DNA from: Pelagophyceae sp. CCMP2097
Taxonomy: Eukaryota > Sar > Pelagophyceae
Direction of reading: 5' to 3'
NCBI GenBank assembly: GCA_026770575.1
Contig: MU657192.1
Span: 13,758-63,285, forward strand
Length of the DNA: 49,528 nucleotides
Shown here: piece by piece, positions 22,301 to 32,764 of the stretch
Layout: each line of letters begins with the position of its first letter
Position numbering within the stretch: position 1 is the stretch's first letter
Notes under the pieces: model-generated
Databases searched by the model: none
What the model was told of the DNA's origin: nothing
What the model saw: only the letters and a program-made list of their open reading frames with translations
Position numbers and translations under genes: made by a program

Positions 22301-25300
22301 CGTCGACGGGACCATTAAGGGCCATTCTCCGGACAGAGGGACTGTTGAGGGGACTTTTGTCTCTGGGGCCGGCTCTGGGACCTTTGTCTCCGGCCCGGCT
22401 CCCGGACGGTGACGCGGGGCGTCACATCGGGGTGACTTGGACGCCCCTTTAAATCCGTCTCTGGGGCCGTCTCCGGGGCCGTCTCCGGGCCGTCTCCGGG
22501 ACCGTCTCGAGACCGTCGACAGACCGCCCCCGGGCCGTCTCCGGACCGCAGAGGGGCCGTCTCCGAAGCAGTCTCGAGGGCCGGGCCGTCTCTGGGATCG
22601 TCTCCGGGCCCGCAGAGGGACCGTCTCCGGGAACGCCTCTGGACTGTCGACTGGACCGTGCAGCGGCTCGGGACGGTCGTTTGGCCCTCTCCGACACCGT
22701 CTCCGGACCTTCGAGGGCCCGTCTCCGGACCGCAGAGGGACCGCCTCCAAAACCATCGAAAGGGGCCGTCTCTGGGACCGCAGAGGGATCGTCTCCGGAT
22801 TGTCAACGGGAACGTCTCTGGGAACGTCTCTGGGACCGTGCAGCGGCTACGGACCGTCGAGGGCAGCGCCGATGCCACGCGCTCCAAGAGTGACCTCGGA
22901 GATGCTCTAGTAAAACCTTTAGTCAAGCCCTATAGGTCCTCGTCTGGAAGCACATTTTCGGGAGCATCTCCACCGTCATATGTACGTCGTACTTCCTCAA
23001 ATACGTCGACGGCACGTTCGGCCCCGACGGCGACGAAGCGGCGGAGAAGACGGTGGAAAAGGCAGGGCCGAAAAACGCGACGCTTCATGAGATTGCACGC
23101 TCTAAATGCTACCGCCCCGACGGCGCGTTGGACGCGGTGGGCCTGCGGCGGCTCTTTCTGGCGATTGTTTTCAACGCGGCGACAAATTTGCTGATTTCGA
23201 CGGCATTTCTCACGACGTACGCAGCCAACGTTTGCCGCCGCGTCTTCGGCAAATTCGGCCGGAAGACGGCCCCGCGATGCATGCCACAAGGCGGCTTTGG
23301 GGCAGGAGCAGGGACGGGTTCGGGTTTGCCGTGAAGACCTGCGGGTCGGGTTTGCCGGGGTTGCGCGTTGAAAGCCGACCCGCCGACCCACGGGTCTGGT
23401 CGTTATACAAAACCGAACCCGACCCGAGAAGACGGGTTTGGGCGTTTGACAAACCCGCGACCCGAGGGTGCGGCGCAAATTGAAAACCCGGAAACACCGT
23501 CCCTGCTTGCTACAAAGTGGTCGACAGTACGGGCCCCTGCAAGGTCTCTTAGCGGCAACTTGCCCGGCCTCTGCGCGGTCGCTTGCAAGGCATCTTGGGC
23601 GGCCTCTTTCAAGGGCCCTTGAAGAGCCGTCCGGACGGGCCCCTCCAAGGCCTCTTTTGTGGCCACTTGCAAGGCCTCTGCGCGGTCACTTGCGCGGCCT
23701 TTTTCAAGGCCCCTCTCAAACCCCCACGCAGGGTTCCTTGCAAGAGACCGGGCCACCGCGGCGACTCCGAGGGCCCGTCCGAGGGCCCGTCCGAGCGACC
23801 GTCCGAGGGGCCGTCCGAGCGACCGTCCGAGCGACCGTCCAGGGACGTCGCAGATGGGCCGCACTCGAGGGCCCGGCAGCCGAGTGACCGTCCAAGGGAC
23901 CGTCGAGAGCCCGCTGCAAAGCGACCGTCACAGAGGGCCCGTCTCCAGGACCTTTCGAAAGGGAACTGTCCAAAGGAACTGTCAAAGGGACCGCCCGAGC
24001 GACCATCCAAGGGACCGTCCGAGCCTCTCGACGGGCCGTCTCAAGGCGCCGTCTCGAATGGCCATCGAAAGGGGCCGTCTCGAGGGGCCTTCTCGAAGCG
24101 CCGTCCCAAGGCGCCGTTTCGAGTGGCCGTCTCAAAGGGCCGTCTCGAGGGGCCGTCTCGAGGAGCCGGAGTTAGGAGCAGGGACGAGTTCGGGTTTGCC
24201 CTGAAGACCCGGGGGTCGGGTTTGCCGGGTTTGTGCGTTTTGGCCGACCCGTCTTTGAGTGGGTCTGGCCGTGGCCCGAACCCGACCCGCGAAGACGGGC
24301 TTGGTATCTCGACAAACCCGCGACCCGGAGGGTGCGGCACAGATTGAAAACCCGACCCGAAGACACCGTCCCTGCTCCTCCCTCGGAACCTGACAATCAA
24401 GAGCACAACTATGGAAAACCCGCTACCTGCAGAAACCCCACTCACCTAGAGAAAACCCGCTAGGTGATGCTGTTCTACTCCCTCGCGCCCATCTGGAGCG
24501 CCGTGGCCGGGTGGCGCGTGGCGGGCGACGCGCTGCCGCCGAGGACAGTTGTTGCTGTTGTGTTTGCGGTGATCGCGGTGGCCCTCGTTTTTATTCCCGT
24601 TGTGCTCGGAGACGGCGCGTTCCGGCGTCCAAGATCCCCGCGAGGACGCACGGCCCTGCCCGAGAGACGGCCCGACGCACGGCCCGGCGCACGGCCCGGC
24701 ACACGGCCAAACGGATGGCCCTGCCCGAGAGACGGCCCAGGAAACCCGGGACATCCAGTTACCAGCGGCCCTCGGTGCAATGTTCGAGGCGGCCTACGCT
24801 GCGCGCGGTCCTCCGAAGCCCCGCGCGGCTTCGGGCGGCCTGGAGCGCCGTCCAAGAGACCCATGCCCTGAGCAGCCTCGTATGACCTCTTCAGCCCTCG
24901 AGACGACCTTCGAGGCGGCCTTTGAGGTGGCCCTCGAGACGGCCCTCGAGGCGGCCCTTGAGGCGGCCCTTGAGACGACCCTCGAGACGGCCCTCGAGAC
25001 GGCCCTCGGGACGGCCCATGACACGGCTCTCGAGACGACCCTTGACACGGCTCTCGAGACTGCCCTTGATACGGCCCTCGAGACGGCCTTTGACACGGCC
25101 CGTGGCACGGCTCTCGCGATGGCCTTTTGGCGGCCTCGCGCGGCCCTCATTGACGGCGCGATGCAGCCTCGTACGGCGCGATGCAGCCTCATTGACGGCG
25201 CTCTGCGGCCTCGCGCGGCTGTCGAGGCGGCCTCGGCGGCCTCAAGCGGCACTCGACAGCCTCGTAGAACGGCCTCGACAGCCTCGTAGAACGGCCCTCT

Positions 25301-28300
25301 CCAGCCTCGTCCGATGCTCTAGACGGCTCGACAAGGCCTGTTACGGTGGAGACGGCCTTTGACGCCCGAGAGGCGGCACGTGAGACGGCCTTCGAGGCAG
25401 CCTTGGAGGCGGCCCTTGGAGGCGGCCCAAGAGGCGGCTCTCTGCAGATTCGTGAGGCCCAATTTCTGCGGCCTCGTACGCCCAATCGTACGCCCAAAGG
25501 GGGCGTCTCTCTGCAGATTCGTGCGGCCGAAGAGGCGGCCCTCGACAGCCTCAACAGCCCTCGGCAGCCTCGTATGCTGTTGACGACTCGAATGAAGGTG
25601 GAGACGGCCTTGGCGCGGCCCAAAAGACATCCCGAGACGCGGCCCGAGAAACGGCCGTCGACGGCCCGAGAGACGGACCTCTGCTGTTCTGCAACGTCTT
25701 GGAATCGGCGACCGAGGGCGCCGCACGAGAGACCACGTTCAAGGCCCTGCAGCCTCGTCTGACGTTTGGAGTCGGCGCGGAGACAACCTCAAACGGTCCC
25801 CTACAGCCTCGCACGATCCTCTCGAAAGGCTCTCCACGGTGTTGAAGGACGTGCAAGGCCTTTGAGGGCACTCGAGGCGGCCCTTGTCGACGGCCCTTTG
25901 ACGGCCTTGCGTGGTCCGATGGACGGTTCCTCGACGGCCCGGCGTCGCGCGGCCCTTCAAGACGGCCTTGCGACGGTCCTTTGAGACGGCCTCGCGGCGG
26001 TCCTTTGCGACGGCCTCGCCTGGAACAGTGGGACGAAAAGCCGACAAAAAGTCCTCCGCCCGGCCTTTCCCAAAAGTTCTCCCGGTCTCTCCCAACCCCC
26101 CGCCCTCGCAGTCGAGGACGCGCTGTTCAGGCGCGAAGCGGACGTCGCAGACGCAGTTTGGGGACTTGCTGGCGGCGCTGGCTGGTCTGTCCTCATCAAT
26201 CTACTTTCTTATCCTACGATTAGTAGCCCGCGATTCACCCACCCTCCCAATGGCAATCGCCGCCCCAGCCGGAATGATCCTCGCGTCGTGCGTCGTGGGG
26301 GGATTTGCTATCGTGCGGGCAGCGCCGGTGATGGAAAACAAACGACGCGGACTGCCGAAGGCTGGGCGTGGATTGACGGTATTCCGTTCCGATCGAATCC
26401 CCCGGAATCGGCACGGTATTCCGTTTCGGCAAAATGGCACGCGACGCGCCGGGGTTTTCGAGGACAAAGGAGACGGGCGCGAGTCCTCCCTCTTGGCCAT
26501 GGCGGCAAAGGCAAGGGCCGCGGCAACAGCGAGGGCAGCGGGGTCGCTATAGACGGGGTCCCTTCTTGGGGGGCCCTTCTTGAAAGTCTCTCGAGACGGG
26601 GGTCTCCCAAGACGGGGGTCTCCCAGGATGGGGCTTCTTGACAGGGTGCTCTCGAAACGGGGCCGTTCGAGACGAGGGCCTCGTAGACGAAGCCCGCCTT
26701 CGGTCACATCTTACCGCGGGTCCCTGTACAGGTCCTACGGGGTCCGTCGGAAGACTCGGGACGGCGTTCCGTCCTCCGGGGTCCTCGAGAGGGGCCCTCG
26801 ATGAGGGCCCTCGATTCCGCGAGGCTTTTGATAGGGGCCAAGAGACATTTGCAAAGAGGCCTATTTCGACGGGCCCTTCGACGGAGCCTCGATTCCTCGA
26901 GCTCTCTCGAGAGCCGTCGAGACAGACCCTCTTGATTGTCGGCCCCTCGAGACAAGACCCTGTGCGCGGGCCCTCGAAAGATGACCAACCCTCGACGGGC
27001 CCTCGAGACTTTGGAGTTGTCCGACTCGAGGCGGCCTAAGAAGGCGGGTCGAGGAGACATGGTCCCTCGAGGCGGGCGCTCAAGACGGCGCTCGAGACGG
27101 GCGCTCGAGAAGAGACCCTTGAGACGGCTCCTCTGTACGGGCGCTCGAAGCGGGGCCTCGAGGCGGCTCCTCGAGGCGGGCCCTCTGCACGCCCCCCCGA
27201 GACGGGCACTCGAGACGGGCGCTCAAGTTGGGCGTTCGTTTACGGGCCCTCAAGGCGGCTCCTTTTTACGGGCCCTCTTTACGGGCTCTCGAGACGGGTT
27301 TCGAGACGGGCGCTCGAGACGACCCTCGAGATGGCTTCGTTTGACGGGCGCTCGAGGCGAGCGCTCGAGGCGGACGCTCTGCTCTGTATGAGCCCTCTGC
27401 ATGGACCCTTGAGACGGCTCCTCGAGACGGGCCCTTTGTACGGGCCCTTGAGAGTGCCCTTCTCGACGGTCTTTCTCGACGGTCCTTCTTGACGGGCCTT
27501 CTTTTACGGGCCCTCAAGACGGCCGCTCTTGTACGGGCCCTCTATACGGTCCCTTGAGGCGGGCGCTCGAGACAGGCGCTCTTTTTCTGGCTCTCGAGAC
27601 GGCTCCTCTGTCCGGGCCATCGAGTCGGGCGCTCGAAACGAGACCCTCGAGATGACTCCGATTGACGGGGCCTCTATACGGACCCTCGAGACGGGCGCAC
27701 GAGACGGACGCTTGAGACGGGCACTCGAGACGGGCCCTCTTCACGGGCCTTCGAGGCGGGCGCTCTTTGACGGACGCACGAGACGGGCCCTCATTACGGG
27801 CCTTTTTTGGCGGGCGCTCTTTGACGGTCTCTCTGCGCCAAGGGTCCCTATCGACGGGGTCTCCCTTTGACGGGCTCGATTGACGGGCTTTTCTCGAAAC
27901 GGCTCCTATAGACTCGTTTCCCTCGAGACGAGGGCCTCGGTTGAAGGGCCGTCTGACCGTTTGAAGGGCCGTCTCGACGACCGTCTCGTGACCGTCTCGA
28001 GGTCGTTTTGAGACCGTCTCGAGGGCCGTCACGAGGACCGTCTTTAGAACCGTCTCGATGCCGTCAAGAGGGCCGCCAAGAGATCGTCTCGAAGACTGTC
28101 TAAAGGACCGTCTCGTTGCCGTCGTATCGGACCGTCTTCAAAGCTGTCTGAAGGGCCGTCTGAGGGATCTTCTCAAAGGCCGTCTCGAGGGCCGTCTCAA
28201 GACCATCCAAAGGGCCGTCTCGAGGACGGTCTCGAGGTCGTTTTAAGACCGTCTCGAGACCATCTCGAGCACCGTCTTCGGAACCGTCTCAATGAAGAGG

Positions 28301-29038
28301 CCCGTCAAGAGGCCGTCTCAAGGGCCCCCAAGACGTCTGGAGGTCGTTTTGAGGCCGTCTCGATGTGATCAAGAGGGCCGTCAAGAGGACCGTCGAGAGA
28401 CCGTCTCAAAGGCCTCAAACACATTTGGCACGTGACAGCCACCTCCCTAATGACAAAGGTGCGAGTCGACGAAATCCCGCCGAACCGGCATTTCGCCCTT
28501 TCGGCGCATGGCGGCGGAATCGGAGCGGCATCCCGTGCCGGCGGCGAAGACGTAATGCCAAGCCCAGGTCTCGCGAAATCCCGTAAAATGACCAAAACGT
28601 TAGGCCACCAGCGCCTCGGTCCTGCCTTCAACAAATGTGGGCGCGTTCTTCGGGATTGTTGCCGCGGACGGCGCTTTGTTCGGGCCCTTTCTTTTAGGGC
28701 TCGCGATTGCGCCAAGGTACATCTCCGGGGCGGAGATAGGCCTAATAATGCTGTTGGAGACTTTTTTAGGGCCGTTGTGGGTCTTCGCCGCGTTTAGACA
28801 GGTCAGGCGGGGGAACCGAGTGTTGAGACAGGTCGGGCGGGGGAATCGAAAGACAAATGTGGCCAAAATCTTTGGACCACATTTGCATCCACATCCTTCC
28901 CGCATACCCCGCTCGCAGGTCCCGCACTATTTCACGCTACTCGGCGGCGCAGTGCTGCTCTGCGTGCTGGTCTTTCACGAGCTGCTCGGGATTCGTGAAG
29001 AGCGGCGTCGCTTCCGGGGAAACCCGTCAAAGGAGTGA
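19391..29038 (+). CDS. EamA/DMT-family transporter, six exons over 9.6 kb
   Basis: Predicted exons are 19391-19618, 22936-23229, 24464 to about 24601, 26157-26327, 28604-28801 and 28919-29038. All introns are phase 0, giving about 382 aa. The ATG context is CACCGCCATG. The exons together give ten membrane segments in EamA order: VCIAGAAVLCVTPDASLAHW; VLVWKHIFGSISTVICTSYF; LFLAIVFNAATNLLISTAFL; LFYSLAPIWSAVAGW; VVAVVFAVIAVALVFIP; GDLLAALAGLSSSIYFLILR; PAGMILASCVVGGFAIV; FFGIVAADGALFGPFLLGLA; IGLIMLLETFLGPLWVF; TLLGGAVLLCVLVFHELLG. Junctions restore continuous motifs (LTV|LVWK, YAAN|VMLFYSLAP, AFRQ|VPHYFTLLGG). Introns 1-4 are 3317, 1234, ~1555 and 2276 nt and filled with repeats; intron 5 is 117 nt. 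The end of exon 3 is the least certain. DMT carriers export or exchange small metabolites; the substrate is unknown. Confidence 0.82.
19720..20190. repeat. 12-bp array, transporter intron 1, part 1
   Basis: Units such as GACGGTCCTTTC and GACGGCCCCTCG begin about 100 nt after the exon 1 donor and run to the MITE-like copy at 20193. No unique sequence is recognised. Confidence 0.75.
20193..20391 (+). mobile_element. MITE-like element, copy 2
   Basis: It opens AGGAGCAGGGACGGTGTATT and closes CCCGAACCCGTCGCTGCG, with a CGGGTT-rich interior. It is followed by CTATCTCCGGCTCCTCGAGA, the junction to a 12-bp array that in the opposite sense precedes copies 1 and 5. Confidence 0.8.
20392..21317. repeat. 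12-bp array, transporter intron 1, part 2
   Basis: Mainly GACGGCCCCTCGAGAC and GACGGTCCCTCG units. At about 21150-21240 a non-array block, beginning ATCAAACGTATGGCATCCCG, recurs at about 29937. Both copies lead into TTGAAAG-type units and another MITE-like copy, so array, spacer and MITE repeat as one composite. Confidence 0.75.
21318..21486 (+). mobile_element. MITE-like element, copy 3 (truncated left)
   Basis: It starts within the element at TTTTCAATCTGTTCTGCACC, keeps the CGGGTT-rich body and ends GCGCCCCTGCTCC, which matches the family terminus. The left terminal repeat is missing. Confidence 0.65.
21487..22870. repeat. 12-bp array, transporter intron 1, part 3
   Basis: The unit is GTCTCGAGGACC, changing near 22100 to GTCTCCGGGACC. 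The array stops about 65 nt before the exon 2 acceptor (CCCTATAG at 22928-22935). Confidence 0.85.
23304..23508 (-). mobile_element. MITE-like element, copy 4
   Basis: AGGAGCAGGGACGGGTTCGG at the left end pairs with ACACCGTCCCTGCTTGCT at the right end. It lies only 75 nt downstream of the exon 2 donor in transporter intron 2. Confidence 0.8.
23509..24173. repeat. 12-bp array, transporter intron 2
   Basis: GGCCTCTTTTGTGGCCACTTGCAA-like units lead into GGGCCCGTCCGAGCGACC units, then GGCCGTCTCGAGGGGCC units. It ends at GAGCCGGAGTT, abutting MITE copy 5. Confidence 0.8.
24174..24379 (-). mobile_element. MITE-like element, copy 5 (best preserved)
   Basis: Left end AGGAGCAGGGACGAGTTCGG and right end GACACCGTCCCTGCTCCT form a 13-bp terminal inverted repeat (AGGAGCAGGGACG) around 206 bp. 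There is no ORF. It ends about 85 nt before the exon 3 acceptor of the transporter gene. Confidence 0.85.
24630..26050. repeat. 12-bp array, transporter intron 3
   Basis: The cleanest part, 24895-25130, reads GGCCCTCGAGAC repeatedly with few changes. Later units decay to GACGGCCTCG-rich sequence. It reaches within about 110 nt of the exon 4 acceptor (GACGCAG at 26150-26156). Confidence 0.85.
26540..28420. repeat. 12-bp array, transporter intron 4
   Basis: GACGGGCGCTCGAGAC and GGGCCCTCGAGACG units run from about 26570 to 27950, then switch to the opposite sense (GTCTCGAGGACC) up to about 28420. The sense switch near 27950 divides the array in two. Confidence 0.85.
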
Positions 29039-29044
29039 TCTTAG

Positions 29045-29570
29045 ACAATTCGGGTATACGGGTCGGGTTTTCAATTTGTGCCGCACCCTCGGGTCGCGGG
29101 TTTGCCGAGCGAACAAACCCGTTTTCCCGGGTCGGGTTCGGGCCATTGCCAGACCCGCGGGTCGCGGGTTCGCCGGTCGACACACGCAAATGTTCGGGTC
29201 GGGTTCGGGTTCGGGTCGAACCCGTACTTGTAAAGCCCCTTTCCGGAGAGCCACCGTACCCGCGGCGTCGACGCCGCTCGCGACCGCGCGGCCCGAGGTC
29301 CAATATATGATACACACGAATAGAGAAACCCGAGCGGAGAAAACTCGTTGCGATCCCAGATGTTTCGGTCTTCCAGGGTGCGGCGCCGGCGTCTGCCAGA
29401 ACCCGCGGGTCTGTCGGGTAACCGCGGGTTTGCCATCCGGCGCGCCCGTCGGGTTCGGGTTCGGGCCACGGCCAGACCCGCGGGTATACGGGTCGGACAA
29501 AGCGCGCAAACCCGGCAAACTCGACCCGCGGTTTGAAGGGCAAATTCGAACACGTCGTTGCTCCTATCTC
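29045..29570 (-). mobile_element. Long MITE-like element with internal core
   Basis: Two CGGGTT-rich arms flank a core (about 29220-29400) containing ATCATATATTGGACC on the minus strand. The core matches the plus strand at about 39905-40080 (ATCATATATTGGGC, GTCGCGAGCGGCGT). The ~200-bp copies equal the two arms without the core, as expected of internal-deletion derivatives. It starts 7 nt after the transporter stop codon. No ORF of transposase type is seen. Confidence 0.7.
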
Positions 29571-30114
29571 TGGCTTCTCGAGACGGCCCCTCGAGACGGC
29601 CTCTTGAGACGGCCTCTTGAGACGGCCCTTCGAAACGACCCCTGGAGACGGCCCTTTCGACGGCCATTCGAAACGGCGCCATTCGAAACGGCGCCTTGAG
29701 GCGGCGGCCCCTCGAGAGGCTCGGACGGTCCCTCGGATGGTCGCTTGGGCGGTCCCTTGGACGGTCCTTTGGACAGTTCCTTGGACGGTCCCTCGACGGG
29801 CCCTCTGTGACCGTCGCTTTGATGGCGGCCCCTCGACGGTCCCTTGGACGGTCGCTCAGCTGCCGGCCCCTCGACTGCGGCCTCTCTGCGACATCTCCTG
29901 GGCTGGCCCTCGGAAAGTCGCTTGGACGGGCCCTCTATCAAACCATATGGCACCCCGTGCGAGGAACGGTGAAAGGACCCCGTACAATTGTGGGGCCCCG
30001 AACACGCGTCTCTGACAAGGAACCCTGCGTATGGGCTTGATGGGGCCCTGCAAAGAGGCCTTGCAAGCGACCATGCAGAGGCCTTGACCGCCAGAGAGGC
30101 CTTGCAGGGGGCCG
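29571..30114. repeat. 12-bp array plus conserved spacer block
   Basis: GACGGCCCCTCGAGAC units run to about 29930. Then comes ATCAAACCATATGGCACCCC, the same block as at 21155, then CCTTGCAAGCGACC-like units. The order array, block, short array, MITE is the same as in transporter intron 1. Confidence 0.75.
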
Positions 30115-30306
30115 TCCGGAGAGCTTTTCAATTTGCACCGCACCCTCGGGTCGCAGGTTTGTCGAGCGACCAAACCCGTCTTCTAGGGTCGGGTTCGGGT
30201 TCGGGCCACGGCCAAACCCGCGGGTATACGGGTCGGCCAAAATGCACAAACCCGGCAAACCCGACCGCGGGTTGAAGGGCAAACCCGAACCCGTCCTTGC
30301 TCCCGG
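30115..30306 (+). mobile_element. MITE-like element, copy 6
   Basis: CTTTTCAATTTGCACCGCAC opens the recognisable part and AACCCGAACCCGTCCTTGCTC closes it, with the usual CGGGTT-rich body. The left terminus is truncated at the same internal point as copy 3. Confidence 0.7.
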
Positions 30307-30324
30307 ATCTTTCATTGGATTCTG

Positions 30325-31770
30325 GGATTCATCCCATATGGCCATATGGTCTCACGTGATGCCGTTTGAGATGCGGCTCATGGGCGTGAGGCTCGATCAA
30401 GACTGCCCTTTCCTGGTTCCTTGAAAAGCCCGGATGGACGGGCCCTTGCAAGGCGGCGGCTACTTGCAAGGCCTCTGCACGGTCCCTTTGTGAGGCCTCT
30501 TTGACGGGCCCTCGCGAGCTGCCAAGCACGCTTTACAGGATCCCTTGGAGGCTCCTCGCAAGGGCCTTGACACGTCCTTCACCCTTACGGGTGACGGCCC
30601 CCCTCTTTGGGCTCCGACGGCCCCTCTGCGGTCGGAGGGTGTGCCTCTCGCCCCTCGGATGGGCCTTTGCGAGGCCTCGGGGTCTCCTGCAAGGGTCCCT
30701 CGCATGGTGCCTCTTGCACGGGCCCCGAAGTCTGGCTGTTCCAAGGGCCCTCGCAAAGCTCCTCTTGCGGGCCCCGACGAGCCCCCTCGCACTGGCCGTG
30801 GGAAACCCCTCCTGCAAGTCGTTTGTGAGGGTCCTTGCGAGGCCCCTCTTTTTTTCATGGAAATGGTGCTTTCCCGTCGTGGTCGAGCCGGGGGCTCGAA
30901 GGGGCGTTTCGAGCAGCGAGGGGCCCGGAGGAGGCACTTGGGACACTCTTCCCGCACGGGCCCTCGCACAGCTTTTTGACCAGTCCTGACTCATTGCATG
31001 GGCCCTTACACGGGTACCTGTATGGCACGGCCCCTCGCACGGGGACTTGCCCGGCCTCTCGCAAAGTCTCTTGTGAAGGCCCCTCGTAAGGGACCTTGCA
31101 CGGTCCCTTACGAGGCCCCTCGCACAGGGCCGGCCTCTTGCGCGGTCTCTTGTGAAGACTGCTTGGACGGGCCCTGGCAAGGCCCCTCGCATGAATTCTG
31201 AAAGGGGAAATTCGGGAAAATGTGAGTTCAGGAGGGTGACTATAGTTCTGAAAGGTGCAAATCCCTCGATGGGCCATTGAGGCAAGGCCGGAGAAGGCTC
31301 CTCTTGGAAACGCGGGTCCTCGCAAGGCGCTTCGCCCTCGCGAAGACCCTGAAAAGGCCCCTGCAAGGCGCCTCGCGCGGTCCCTCGCACGGTCTTTTCA
31401 AGGCCCCTCGCACACGGGCCCTTCTTCTCTCTGTGGCCTCTTCGACGGCTCCTCGTTCGGTCCGAGGGCGGGCCTCTCGAACCCTGCAAGACCTCTCACG
31501 GTCCCCTGCAAGGCCCTCGGCACGGTCCCTTGCGAGGCCCCTCGAAAAGGGCCCGTGCACTGGTGCACGAGGCCTCTGGACGGTCCGTCCCAAGACCCCT
31601 TCTCTGGAGATCCCTCGCAAGGCTCTCCGTACGGGCAGGTGTACGTGTGGGTCCCATACAGCGCAGGGCTCTTTGAGTCTGGCAATTGGAATGAGAACAA
31701 TTTAAATCCCTTACCGAGGATATGGGCTCGCGGGATCCCATATTGGATCCCGTGCGGCGGCTCAGGGGAT
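30325..31770 (+). mobile_element. Array element with defined ends (outside a known gene)
   Basis: The left end near 30325-30420 (ATTCATCCCATATGGCC, CACGTGATGCCGTTTGAGA) resembles 44661-44770, and in reverse 13257-13190. The right end near 31620-31770 (TACGTGTGGGTCCCATACAG, GGATCCCATATTGGATCCCG) resembles the reverse of 12030-11960. Between them lie 12-bp units such as GGCCCCTCGCAC and GGTCCCTTGCGA. A ~60-nt non-array insert with ATTCTGAAAGGGGAAATTCG sits near 31195. Confidence 0.65.
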
Positions 31771-32764
31771 ATACGCCACTTTCAGAGGTGGGAGGCACTC
31801 CAAGAGGCTCCGCCGATGGCTCACCGCGCCCGGGGGCGAGTTCGGCCTTAAACCGCAAACGACGACAGCCCCCGCACCGCCGCTCTAGGCGAGATGCGGC
31901 GCGAGAGCGCGCAGCTACGAGACGAAGCCAACACAGACGTCTTTTAGCGACCCATCGACCACCGTCCGCCTTCGCGCACCCGGCTCCATCCGGGACCCCG
32001 CCGCCGTCGAGCACCCCGCCGCGCCAAACGCGCGACGTCCATTGCGCGACGCGTGCACACACTTGTATAATTCACCACGCGCGCCAACGCACATAGCACA
32101 AATCACACATACGTCGAAAAGGACCGACGGCGCCGAGCCGCCGCCGGGCACCGACGCGGCCTCCGACATAGCACCCTCCGACGCGGCCTCCGACATAGCA
32201 CACCGATGCGGCCTTGCGACATAGCACCCTAATCATATGGCCTTTTGACATGGTCCTGACGGAATGAACACACCAATCGTCTAAAAAACGCACGCCACCG
32301 GCCTTGAGAGGCCGTGGGGCCCGCCGCGCCCTCGTCGGCCAAGGTGGATAACTTTAGAGCTTCAGGCTCCGAGCTACAGGCACGCACATACATGCTGGAG
32401 CAGCAGCGCCGTCGGGGGCGCCCGCGCACCCTTGGATCCGCGTGCTCGCAACGAGGCCCTGGCGCGCCTTGGGACTAGCAGTCTTCGGTGCGCTCTCGCT
32501 GCGCTGCCTCGAAAACGAGGCCTCGCATGCCACGTCATGCCACGGCGGGCCCAAGGGACGCCGCGAGGGCGCTCCCGGGTCCGCTCGGGTTGCGCACGTG
32601 GCCGCCTCGGAGGCGCGCGACGCGCACGTAGAGGCGCGCACCGTAGAGCACCCCCGAGAGAGAGAAGCGACCAGGCCAAAAGGACTGTCGAATGCACACA
32701 GGCGGTCCCCAGATGGTCAGAGGCCGGCGCCGGCCGACTCGCGCGCGCAGAGGGGCATATTGCA
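31771..32764. other. Intergenic, with a short tandem repeat
   Basis: At about 32150-32230, GCGGCCTCCGACATAGCACC and close variants occur three times. The rest (for example 32430-32700) is GC-rich with no frame I can assign. The 3' end of the WD40 gene lies here. Confidence 0.45.

Noticed and set aside
21848..22756. 302-codon minus-strand ORF
   Set aside because: Pure 12-bp repeat translation inside transporter intron 1.
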